A DNA stretch of 5,105 nt from a bacterium (lineage in GTDB: Bacteria; Babelota; Babeliae; Babelales; Vermiphilaceae): assembly GCA_030672115.1 (NCBI GenBank), contig DAOVGZ010000068.1:1-5105 (forward strand), given 5' to 3'. Numbering within the stretch: position 1 is the stretch's first letter; each line of letters begins with the position of its first letter. This document shows, piece by piece, positions 1 to 5,105 of the stretch. The notes below the pieces were generated by a model. The model saw only the letters and a program-made list of their open reading frames with translations, was not told the origin of the DNA and made no database searches. The position numbers and the translations under genes are program-made.

Positions 1-862
1 AATTAAGAGTGACAATTGGGAATCTGTATGGAATACCTGTTGTAGGATCACCTTTATGAAACCAGTCACAAAATATTTTTTGAACTTCTTCAATAACATC
101 AAAATCTGGTGATGAACCATCAGGGAAAATATAATTAGAAAATATTTTTTTTAAGTTTGGTCGATCAAAAATAGAAATATTACTAAACGGTGATTGGTGC
201 GATGGGCGAAGTTTTTTGTTGAGCGTATGAACCAATGATTGGAAATCATTTTCAACTTTTTTTCTATTAGTTGGATTGTTTAAATCAAGATTTTCTAATT
301 TTACAAAATAAGAATATCCAACAAATAAATCACCGATAGCAACCGCGCCAGCAATTTCTTGTGCAACTTCGATAGTTACTTCTTTTACTTGATCGATAAA
401 TGATGTTGCCCGCTTTGGTGGATATGAACGTAGTTGCCCCCAAAAATTGCCTTTGCGCAAAAGAAGGTCAACAGACATAGCCCAACAGTAGGGAACTTGC
501 AACTTTGTGCTGTCATGGATATATAAATCACCATTCCACAATGAACGCAAGGTTGTTTCTGCTTTGGCATCACCATACTCTTCCTGTAAAATAGTATATA
601 AATCATGGTAACCCATGAGCTTCATATTACTTTTAGCTATTTCAGAAACATAGTTTGCAAAAGAGATACCATCTTGCAGGTGATTAGCATTAGCGTCGAT
701 GGTAACTTCTTTGACATCTTCAGAAAAATATTGGTGAGAAACTAAAGACGTATCGAGCTTGTTAGGAGATATTCCTTCAAGTTTTAAAATACGATCGTCT
801 GTTGAATTATAAATATGTTTAAAACTGTCACAAATCATTGAGTAATGTTTTAATTTGTCCAT
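1..862 (-). CDS. nrdD: Anaerobic (class III) ribonucleoside-triphosphate reductase, catalytic subunit, N-terminal part
   Basis: Class III reductases are glycyl-radical enzymes of the cytoplasm that reduce ribonucleoside triphosphates to deoxy forms without oxygen. The frame is open from an ATG at 862-860 to the left edge (287 codons seen), so the C-terminal half, where the radical glycine and zinc cysteines normally lie, is missing. Visible family features are GDLYIHD (111-117), VPYC with Cys126 followed by VDLLLRKG (131-138), SPFSNIS (224-230) and GIPYRFPIVTLN (276-287). These match in order the IHD, cysteine/DL, TPF and FPIPT-type blocks of NrdD. I do not see an ATP-cone motif in the first 100 residues. 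The start is chosen because AAGGA lies 6 nt upstream and the gene overlaps the end of nrdG by 13 nt, suggesting translational coupling. The adjacent nrdG makes the assignment firm; the subfamily is less certain. Confidence 0.92.
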   Translation of the reverse strand, partial: MDKLKHYSMICDSFKHIYNSTDDRILKLEGISPNKLDTSLVSHQYFSEDVKEVTIDANANHLQDGISFANYVSEIAKSNMKLMGYHDLYTILQEEYGDAKAETTLRSLWNGDLYIHDSTKLQVPYCWAMSVDLLLRKGNFWGQLRSYPPKRATSFIDQVKEVTIEVAQEIAGAVAIGDLFVGYSYFVKLENLDLNNPTNRKKVENDFQSLVHTLNKKLRPSHQSPFSNISIFDRPNLKKIFSNYIFPDGSSPDFDVIEEVQKIFCDWFHKGDPTTGIPYRFPIVTLN

Positions 863-1299
863 AATTGATCCTTTTTTTTAAAAATACGTTGATTAGATGA
901 CGCTGGAAATCCTGTTTGATGTAGGTCTTGGCGGTAAGGTCCACAAACAATAAATTCTGGATAATCAAGAAGTTCTTTTGGTAGAACTTCAAATTCTCGT
1001 CCAGAATAGAGAGCTATTTTTTTTTCTGTTTCGTTTTGAACTCGTTTGCACATATGAAGAAGAAATTCTATTTGGTCTGTTGGTTCCCCACCCAAAAAAG
1101 CAACATGTGAAGTTAAGGGATTGTTTATTTTTTGCATAATTTGATCGTCTGACATAAGAGTGCCATTTTCTTTTTTCCAGAAGTGTTTGTTGTGGCATCC
1201 TTTGCATCGCAAAGAACATCCAGAAAAATAAACTGCGGTTGCAATTTCATTAGGAACATCGATAAATGAAGTAAAAATTCGAGCAATATAGCCATTCAT
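850..1299 (-). CDS. nrdG: Anaerobic ribonucleotide reductase activating protein (radical SAM)
   Basis: NrdG uses S-adenosylmethionine and a [4Fe-4S] cluster to generate the glycyl radical on NrdD. The 149-residue product has the usual family length. The radical-SAM cysteines are in CSLRCKGC (Cys28, Cys32, Cys35), followed by HN as in typical NrdG CxGCxN motifs. The SAM-contacting GGEP is at 70-73, and the C-terminal block GPYRQDL...SSNQRIF (about 120-140) matches the GPF...SSNQRII region of the family. The ATG start at 1299 is preceded by AAGGAA with 5 nt spacing. The gene precedes nrdD, the reverse of the E. coli nrdDG order, and overlaps its start by 13 nt. The last codons run through an A8 tract (K141-K142-K143) that forms a possible -1 slippery site. 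I found no convincing promoter or NrdR box upstream. Confidence 0.93.
   Translation of the reverse strand: MNGYIARIFTSFIDVPNEIATAVYFSGCSLRCKGCHNKHFWKKENGTLMSDDQIMQKINNPLTSHVAFLGGEPTDQIEFLLHMCKRVQNETEKKIALYSGREFEVLPKELLDYPEFIVCGPYRQDLHQTGFPASSNQRIFKKKDQLWTN
871..879 (-). other. A8-G run: dnaX-type -1 slippery heptamer at the nrdG/nrdD junction
   Basis: On the minus strand the nrdG codons AAA AAA AAG (K141-K143) contain A AAA AAG in the same phase as the known E. coli dnaX frameshift site. A -1 slip here would read GGA TCA ATT ATG, entering the nrdD frame without a stop and joining NrdG residues 1-143 to complete NrdD. The same purines (AAGGA) also serve as the ribosome binding site for nrdD, so independent initiation is the simpler explanation. 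No obvious stimulatory hairpin follows. The sequence and phase are seen directly; frameshifting itself is inference. Confidence 0.4.
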
Positions 1300-1340
1300 A
1301 TTATTTCCTTAAAACATTTTTTTCGTAAACTTTTTCTTAT

Positions 1341-1373
1341 GGTTGGTTTTGCAGTAGGCATAAAACAACAACC
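1341..1373. repeat. Inverted repeat / hairpin 1
   Basis: GGTTG (1341-1345) pairs with CAACC (1369-1373) and GTTTT (1346-1350) pairs with AAAAC (1362-1366). This gives a ten-pair stem with a 2-nt bulge (1367-1368) and an 11-nt loop. It lies about 40-75 bp upstream of nrdG, so on the minus strand it could sit in the nrdG leader; on the plus strand it could be the first stem of a small RNA. No T-run follows on either strand, so it is not a simple terminator. Confidence 0.45.
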
Positions 1374-1392
1374 AAGGTCATCGTGTATTTAG

Positions 1393-1434
1393 CAGCGGCT
1401 TTTTAAAAATGTTTCAACATTTTTTAGCCCGTTG
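1393..1434. repeat. Inverted repeat / hairpin 2
   Basis: The core AAAAATGT (1405-1412) and ACATTTTT (1417-1424) form eight perfect pairs around a TTCA tetraloop. An outer arm CAGCG plus GCT (1393-1400) pairs with AGC plus CGTTG (1426-1434, one unpaired C, one G-T wobble). The two arms are separated by a T-rich internal loop. Two-tiered pairing of this kind is more than expected from AT-rich background alone, but a role is not evident. Confidence 0.45.
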
Positions 1435-1444
1435 AGCAATAGTG

Positions 1445-1479
1445 TTCTTTAAAGCTGTGGTAGCTAAAAAGAATTTTTT
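1445..1479 (+). terminator. Possible rho-independent terminator (plus strand)
   Basis: TTCTTT (1445-1450) pairs with AAAGAA (1468-1473), an inner AGCT pairs with AGCT (1453-1456 with 1462-1465) around a GTGGT loop, and six T residues follow at 1474-1479. The geometry is that of an intrinsic terminator on the plus strand. The outer stem is AT-rich and weak, and no plus-strand gene precedes it. It would make sense only as the end of a small RNA starting in about 1330-1350, or as insulation for the downstream operon. Confidence 0.35.
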
Positions 1480-1718
1480 ACTTTGTATTTCAGAGTTGGC
1501 TGAGTATGTGCCCCGTTGTTATCAAATTCCCCCAGGTCAGTTGCTGCGTTTTGTTTCTTAAGATTATTTTGTTCTGAAAAATAAAACGAAGGAACTTAAA
1601 AAATGATAAGGGTAGATTCGAGTATTTGCAAGAGAGTTTTTTAATTAAAATGAAGAAATGCATTGAGAGGGATAAATGAACGTAAAAAGTGAAAGAAGTG
1701 CGATTAGATGGGAAGAAT

Positions 1719-1747
1719 TTGCTATTTTCTTGTCTGTAAGTGATAAT
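1719..1747 (+). promoter_or_regulatory. Candidate sigma-70 promoter for the secretion ATPase cluster
   Basis: TTGCTA (1719-1724) and GATAAT (1742-1747) are separated by 17 nt, with 4/6 and 5/6 matches to the consensus. Transcription would begin near 1754, leaving a leader of roughly 57 nt before the GTG at 1811. An overlapping alternative is TTGTCT (1730-1735), 16 nt, TACTAT (1752-1757). AT-rich background makes chance matches common, so this is tentative. Confidence 0.35.
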
Positions 1748-1798
1748 AAGTTACTATAAAAAGAAAATAAATTATTATTGAGCATAGTCAATAAAATT

Positions 1799-1802
1799 GG
1801 AG
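1799..1802 (+). promoter_or_regulatory. Ribosome binding site that favours the GTG at 1811
   Basis: GGAG at 1799-1802 lies 8 nt before GTG 1811. The upstream in-frame TTG at 1778 has only A/T-rich sequence before it and no purine-rich binding site. GTG 1802 lies too close to GGAG to use it. Starting at 1811 also gives the product the short lead-in typical of this ATPase family. Confidence 0.55.
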
Positions 1803-1810
1803 TGAAAAGC

Positions 1811-3529
1811 GTGGCAGAAAAAAAAATTGGAACGATTTTAGTTGATGCAGGTGTAATTACACAAGATCAAATAAATATATGTTTACAAGAGTATAAAAAA
1901 ACAGAGCAATCGCTTATAAGTTGTATCGTTGAGAAAAAATTTGCATCAGAAGAAAACATTGCAAAAGCGATTGCAACATATACTAATTTGCCATTTATTT
2001 CTTCTTTAACAGAGCAGATGATTGATGTTGCTCTTCTTGGTAAAATACCTCTTCGTTTTTTTAGAAAAACAAATGTTCTACCAATTAAAATTGACGGTAA
2101 ACTTGTTCTTTTAACCGCTAATCCTTTTGATTTTCAGCCGCTTGATGAGCTTAATATTTTATTGGGTGGAAATGTTGGCTCTGTTATTTCTACAACTAGT
2201 ATTATTGTTGATGCTATCAATCGTTATTATCCTCTTGGTGGCGCCAAACAGATGATTGAAGAGCTAGAAGAAGAAACAGAATTTCAGGAAAAAGTAGAAT
2301 TTGATCAGGTTGATGAAAAAGATATTCTTGGCATGGCCGCAGAAGCTCCGATTATAAAATTAGTTAATCATATTTTATTCCAAGCGGTAAAACGGGGCGC
2401 TTCTGATATTCATGTTGAGCCTTTTGAAAAAGAAATATCAGTTCGATATCGTATTGATGGTGTGATGTACAATATTATGAGTCCACCAAAACGTGTGCAA
2501 GGCGCGCTTGCTTCTCGCGTAAAAATTATGGCAGGTTTGAACATTGCAGAAAAAAGAATTCCACAAGATGGAAGAATAGAAATTAAAGTTGCAAATAAAT
2601 CTATCGATATTCGTGTTTCTGTTTTACCCGTTGCTTTTGGTGAACGAATTGTGATGCGTTTGCTAGATAAAAGCAGGACATTTGCACAGCTAGAAGATCT
2701 TGGTTTATCAGATAGAGATTTTGAACTTCTTCTTAAAAGTATTTCTCAACCAAACGGTATTATTTTTGTCACAGGACCAACCGGTTCTGGTAAAACAACA
2801 ACGTTATATTCAGTTTTGAGTAGAATTAGTACACCAGAAGTAAATATTATTACGGTTGAAGATCCTGTTGAATATCAAATGAGTGGTATTGGTCAGGTGC
2901 ATGTAAAAGAAAAAATTGGTCTGACATTTGCAGCAGCACTACGCTCTATTTTGCGGCAAGATCCTGATATTATCATGATAGGTGAAACGCGTGATCAAGA
3001 AACTGCGAAAATTGCAATTCAATCTGCGCTGACTGGTCATTTGGTACTCAGCACATTGCACACCAATAGTGCACCAGCAACTATTACTCGTCTTTTGGAT
3101 ATGGGTGTTGAACCTTATTTGATAGCTTCTTCTGTTGTTGCGGCATGCGCTCAACGACTTGTACGTAAATTATGTGACGCTTGTAAAACAAAACATCAAC
3201 CAGAAGAAAAACTTCTTAAAAATATTGGTTTAAGTCAAAAAGAAGCAAAAGATATAACGTTTTATAAAGCAAATGGTTGTATTGAATGCAATAATACAGG
3301 ATTTAAAGGACGGCTTGCAGTGTTTGAAATTATGGAAATGACTAATGATATTGCACGTTTGACAATGGATCGCGCTAATACTGCTTCAATAAAAAATCAA
3401 GCACAAAAAAACGGCATGACACTTTTACTAGAAGATGGCGTAAGAAAAATAGCGCAAGGTTTAACAACGATAGAAGAAGTTCTGTCTGTTGCAATGGTTG
3501 GACAAGAATTTGAACAAGAGGAATTTTAA
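1811..3529 (+). CDS. gspE: GspE/PilB-family assembly ATPase (type II secretion / type IV pilus)
   Basis: This is the cytoplasmic hexameric ATPase that drives pseudopilus or pilus assembly at the inner membrane. From GTG 1811 the product has 572 residues, normal for the family. An MshEN-type N-terminal domain (about 4-150, opening KIGTILVDAGVI) is followed by the N2 region with ASDIHVEP (197-204). Walker A is GPTGSGKTT (322-330), the Asp box EDPVE (350-354), Walker B DPDIIMIGE (384-392) and the His box includes His417 in STLHTN. A tetracysteine zinc site follows: C455-x2-C458 and C490-x2-C493. All catalytic motifs are intact. GspE and PilB cannot be separated confidently by sequence alone; a neighbouring GspH-like pseudopilin leans slightly to GspE. 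An alternative TTG start at 1778 would add 11 residues but lacks a ribosome binding site. The stop overlaps the next ATG by one base (TAATG), implying an operon. Confidence 0.93.
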   Translation: MAEKKIGTILVDAGVITQDQINICLQEYKKTEQSLISCIVEKKFASEENIAKAIATYTNLPFISSLTEQMIDVALLGKIPLRFFRKTNVLPIKIDGKLVLLTANPFDFQPLDELNILLGGNVGSVISTTSIIVDAINRYYPLGGAKQMIEELEEETEFQEKVEFDQVDEKDILGMAAEAPIIKLVNHILFQAVKRGASDIHVEPFEKEISVRYRIDGVMYNIMSPPKRVQGALASRVKIMAGLNIAEKRIPQDGRIEIKVANKSIDIRVSVLPVAFGERIVMRLLDKSRTFAQLEDLGLSDRDFELLLKSISQPNGIIFVTGPTGSGKTTTLYSVLSRISTPEVNIITVEDPVEYQMSGIGQVHVKEKIGLTFAAALRSILRQDPDIIMIGETRDQETAKIAIQSALTGHLVLSTLHTNSAPATITRLLDMGVEPYLIASSVVAACAQRLVRKLCDACKTKHQPEEKLLKNIGLSQKEAKDITFYKANGCIECNNTGFKGRLAVFEIMEMTNDIARLTMDRANTASIKNQAQKNGMTLLLEDGVRKIAQGLTTIEEVLSVAMVGQEFEQEEF

Positions 3530-3813
3530 TGAAAATTATTTTTACAGGTTTGTTTTTTTTGAGTGTCATGTTTGTGCCGATACATGCAATGCAAAAAGGG
3601 GCAAATGATACAAACTGTTTAACTGTCTTGAAAAGATTTATAAATCAAAAAATTACACAGGTAAAAAAAACAGCCAAAAACGTACGTGATTCTTTTGAGC
3701 CAAGCGAAATAGTTAAGAGGGGATATAAACCAACTGTTCGCATAACTGTAGATAATAAAAAAGATTGTTTTAATGATGATTTAGATGATTGTGATAATTA
3801 TCCATGTTTTTAG
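3529..3813 (+). CDS. Small secreted cysteine-containing protein of unknown function
   Basis: I do not recognise this 94-residue product. It begins with a typical Sec signal peptide: MK at the front, a hydrophobic core (about 3-18) and a likely cleavage after IHA (18-20), giving a mature chain of about 74 residues. The mature part has a lysine-rich, probably helical middle (about 35-65) and a very acidic tail (FNDDLDDCDNY, 81-91). It has four cysteines (30, 80, 88, 93), so two disulfides are possible in the periplasm or outside the cell. There is no lipobox. GAGGA lies 6 nt before the ATG, and the start overlaps the ATPase stop by one base, so it should be co-translated with it. That coupling suggests a role linked to the secretion or pilus machine, as cargo or accessory, but this is inference. 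Confidence 0.8.
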   Translation: MKIIFTGLFFLSVMFVPIHAMQKGANDTNCLTVLKRFINQKITQVKKTAKNVRDSFEPSEIVKRGYKPTVRITVDNKKDCFNDDLDDCDNYPCF

Positions 3814-3927
3814 ATAAAGCATTTTTTAAAGAGATAGTGTAAATGCAAGAAACAAAAAAAGTTTGGTTTGAGCGATATAAAAAAACTATTTTTTATTAAA
3901 ATAAGAAGTTAAAAACGAAGGAGTATT

Positions 3928-4371
3928 GTGGAAAAATTAAAAAGAGAACAAATACTTTCTGCGTTAGATCGACTTGAAGAAGCTTTAATTGATTTAGAGA
4001 ATAAGACCAACCTTGCAAAAAAATATGATTATTCAGAACAAGAAAGACTTTATAGATCTTTGCGTGATTCTTTAATTTTAAGGTTTGAATTAGTTTCAGA
4101 TTTATTTTGGAAATACCTAAAAAGGTATTTGAGTGAACAAGAAGGTTTGCAAGTAGATGTTAATACACCAAAATCTGTAATTCGATTTGCTTTAAAAGCA
4201 AAATTATTGAGCGAGATTGATTCAGAAGTTTTTATTAAAATGATTGAAGATAGAAATATGTCATCTCATATTTATAAAGAAGAAATTGCGGATGAAATAG
4301 CTTTGAAAATTGCGGGTCATTACGAATGTATTAAAAAATATATAGATAGGCTTTGTCCACAGGAGATATGA
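3928..4371 (+). CDS. HEPN-type nucleotidyltransferase substrate-binding protein (HI0074/HepT-like)
   Basis: The 147-residue all-helical product resembles the HI0074 / NTase_sub_bind family: a leading helix, then RDSLILRFELVSDLFWKYLK (46-65), then SVIRFALKAKLL (83-94) and MIEDRNMSSHIY (105-116). The last block contains R109-x4-H114-x-Y116, the RX4HXY motif of HEPN ribonuclease toxins of the HepT type. In known HepT/MntA systems this motif carries RNase activity and the Tyr is AMPylated by the partner nucleotidyltransferase. Such partners are usually adjacent; here neither neighbour is one. The GTG start has GAAGGAG 4 nt upstream. The 114-bp gap before it is the longest in the cluster and includes a weak promoter-like TTGAGC-N17-TTTTAT (3868-3896). 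The end overlaps the pseudopilin start (ATGA). Family membership is fairly sure; whether it is a toxin is not. Confidence 0.85.
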   Translation: MEKLKREQILSALDRLEEALIDLENKTNLAKKYDYSEQERLYRSLRDSLILRFELVSDLFWKYLKRYLSEQEGLQVDVNTPKSVIRFALKAKLLSEIDSEVFIKMIEDRNMSSHIYKEEIADEIALKIAGHYECIKKYIDRLCPQEI

Positions 4372-4868
4372 AAAATAAAAAAGCATTTACGCTTGTAGAA
4401 TTGATAATAACGTTAGCATTGTGTGCGTTGGTTGTAACGCTTACAGTTGTTAACGTTTCTTTTTTTAATAGAAGTTTTGTTCGTTCGGAAGTTGATGCTT
4501 TGCATATGGCATGTATGTATTTGCAGCAATCTGCCTTAACAACAGGTAAGTCGCAGACGCTTGAGATTGATGTAGAAAAAAATTGCTATTCTTTTGATGG
4601 AAGAACGAAAAAGCTATTATCATCTGTCGTTTTTGGTGCTTCTAAAAATTTAAAAGGACCACCTTCTAGTCCGCAAAAGCTTATTGCATCTGTTAGTACT
4701 TTTAAAAAATCTAAAATTGTTTTTTCTCCCGATGGTATTATTAGTTCTGGAACTATATACATTGCCGATAGAGATAAAAAAATAACATATGCTCTGAGTT
4801 CTGGCATTGCACAAATTTCGCATTTAAGAAAATATCATTACAATAAAAAATGGGTACTGCTTGAGTAA
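4368..4868 (+). CDS. GspH/FimT-like minor pseudopilin (prepilin-type N-terminal methylation signal)
   Basis: Minor pseudopilins sit in the inner membrane and form or initiate the periplasmic pseudopilus or pilus tip. The 166-residue product starts MKNKKA|FTLVELIITLAL. It has a short basic leader, a predicted prepilin peptidase cut between Ala6 and Phe7, Glu11 as the conserved Glu+5 and a hydrophobic helix to about residue 30. A soluble domain follows; its FSPDGIISSGTIYI stretch (119-132) resembles the F-PDG-SSGGTI block of GspH/FimT proteins. The -1 residue is Ala, not the usual Gly. The ATG at 4368 overlaps the stop of the HEPN gene (ATGA). AGGAG lies only 2 nt upstream, so coupling may matter. 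A TTG at 4353 would add five residues and is a possible alternative. It needs a prepilin peptidase encoded elsewhere. Confidence 0.87.
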   Translation: MKNKKAFTLVELIITLALCALVVTLTVVNVSFFNRSFVRSEVDALHMACMYLQQSALTTGKSQTLEIDVEKNCYSFDGRTKKLLSSVVFGASKNLKGPPSSPQKLIASVSTFKKSKIVFSPDGIISSGTIYIADRDKKITYALSSGIAQISHLRKYHYNKKWVLLE

Positions 4869-4888
4869 TTGTTTTTTTGAGTGGAGTT

Positions 4889-5105
4889 ATGAAATTTTTT
4901 AAAATCTTTATAAAACTTATTTTGTCACTAGTTTTTGGTGGATTGGTGACTCTTTTTTTATTACAAAATGATCCAATTATTACAAAAAAAATAACAAATC
5001 ATTTACGTCCGTATGTAGAAAATTTTTTTAAGGGAAATGTTACATTTGATATCAAAAAGATACAAATTTTACCGATAAAACTTACGTTTAAAAATATTGT
5101 AACTA
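4889..5105 (+). CDS. TamB/AsmA-like envelope protein, N-terminal fragment
   Basis: The frame is open from ATG 4889 to the right edge (72 codons plus one base). It starts with basic residues and a membrane anchor (about 5-25), then PIITKKITNHLRPYVENFF (29-47), GNVTFDIKKIQI and LPIKLTFKNIV (61-71). This layout matches the start of TamB/AsmA-type proteins: a signal anchor, then an amphipathic 'not yet at full length' segment ending in a short strand pair such as I-I-K-V-x-L-x-L-K-N-V. Those proteins are large periplasmic beta-helical bridges involved in outer-membrane lipid transport or protein assembly. The GGAG before the ATG has only 2 nt spacing, as in the preceding gene, and the gap from the pseudopilin is 20 bp, so the genes are probably co-transcribed. 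With only 72 residues visible, another single-pass membrane protein remains possible. Confidence 0.65.
   Translation, partial: MKFFKIFIKLILSLVFGGLVTLFLLQNDPIITKKITNHLRPYVENFFKGNVTFDIKKIQILPIKLTFKNIVT

Larger units (their letters stand above)
1300..1810. other. Divergent intergenic region with structured DNA but no convincing gene
   Basis: About 510 bp lies between the starts of nrdG (minus) and the secretion ATPase (plus). It contains three successive inverted repeats at 1341-1479, then a stretch with short C-rich runs at about 1511-1515 and 1529-1535, then an AT-rich stretch leading to the ATPase promoter. Three tiny reading frames occur at 1603-1644 (13 aa), 1650-1679 (9 aa) and 1676-1759 (27 aa). 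The last has GAGAGG 5 nt before its ATG and is in the same frame as the ATPase, but stops at 1757-1759. I recognise no tRNA, rRNA, tmRNA, SRP RNA, RNase P RNA or common riboswitch in it. Confidence 0.6.

Noticed and set aside
385..606. 73-codon minus-strand frame
   Set aside because: It lies in another frame within nrdD, whose own frame is open and shows conserved motifs across this stretch.
1300..1450. Promoter or NrdR box for nrdGD on the minus strand
   Set aside because: Several TTGxxx hexamers occur, but none has a good -10 at 16-18 nt, and no paired NrdR-box palindromes were seen.
1493..1545. Fragments resembling SRP RNA (CAGGTCAG) or 6S RNA
   Set aside because: The conserved GGAAGGAAGCAG-type SRP core and the paired 6S closing arms are absent, so the match is only a short coincidence.
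1603..1644. 13-codon frame with GAAGGAA upstream
   Set aside because: Too short, with no regulatory codon run (such as repeated amino acids of one type) and no clear structure after it; likely chance.
2939..3154. 71-codon minus-strand frame
   Set aside because: It is antisense to the Walker B and His-box coding region of the ATPase and has no ribosome binding site or recognisable product.
3843..3899. 18-codon frame between the secreted protein and the HEPN gene
   Set aside because: Weak ribosome binding site, lysine-rich low-complexity composition and no resemblance to a nucleotidyltransferase partner.
4586..4807. 73-codon minus-strand frame
   Set aside because: It is antisense to the pseudopilin coding sequence with no independent support.
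1..5105. CRISPR arrays, insertion sequences, tRNA genes
   Set aside because: No regularly spaced repeats, transposase-like frames with terminal inverted repeats, or cloverleaf sequences were found on reading both strands.

Overview
This is an AT-rich bacterial window with short intergenic gaps, clear purine-rich ribosome binding sites and A/T-biased codon use. A prepilin-like protein, a secretion/pilus ATPase and the start of a TamB/AsmA-like envelope protein point to a diderm (Gram-negative type) organism. An anaerobic ribonucleotide reductase pair shows that it can make deoxynucleotides without oxygen. The base composition and the style of the small secreted protein would suit a reduced-genome lineage such as Dependentiae (TM6), but this is a guess from general appearance, not a demonstrated assignment.

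Layout. The left part (1-1299) is on the minus strand. nrdG (radical-SAM activase, 850-1299) is followed by nrdD (class III ribonucleotide reductase catalytic subunit, from 862 running off the left edge). The two genes overlap by 13 nt. The overlap is preceded by an A8 run containing a dnaX-type A AAA AAG heptamer, placed so that a -1 slip would fuse NrdG to NrdD.

The middle (1300-1810) is about 510 bp without a convincing gene. It separates the divergent units and holds three consecutive inverted repeats (1341-1479), the last followed by a T6 run. It also holds a candidate promoter for the rightward operon.

The right part (1811-5105) is a plus-strand, mostly overlapping gene cluster: a GspE/PilB-type assembly ATPase, a 94-residue secreted cysteine-containing protein, a HEPN/HI0074-type nucleotidyltransferase substrate-binding protein, a GspH/FimT-like pseudopilin, and the N-terminus of a TamB/AsmA-like protein cut by the right edge. 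The ATPase and pseudopilin are cytoplasmic and inner-membrane parts of one type II secretion / type IV pilus machine. The TamB-like protein would also act at the envelope. The HEPN protein is the odd member: it carries an intact RX4HXY motif like HepT toxins, yet no nucleotidyltransferase partner (MntA/HI0073) is visible in the window.

The most notable points are the possible NrdG-NrdD frameshift fusion, the orphan HEPN gene inside a secretion cluster, and the unexplained structured intergenic region.
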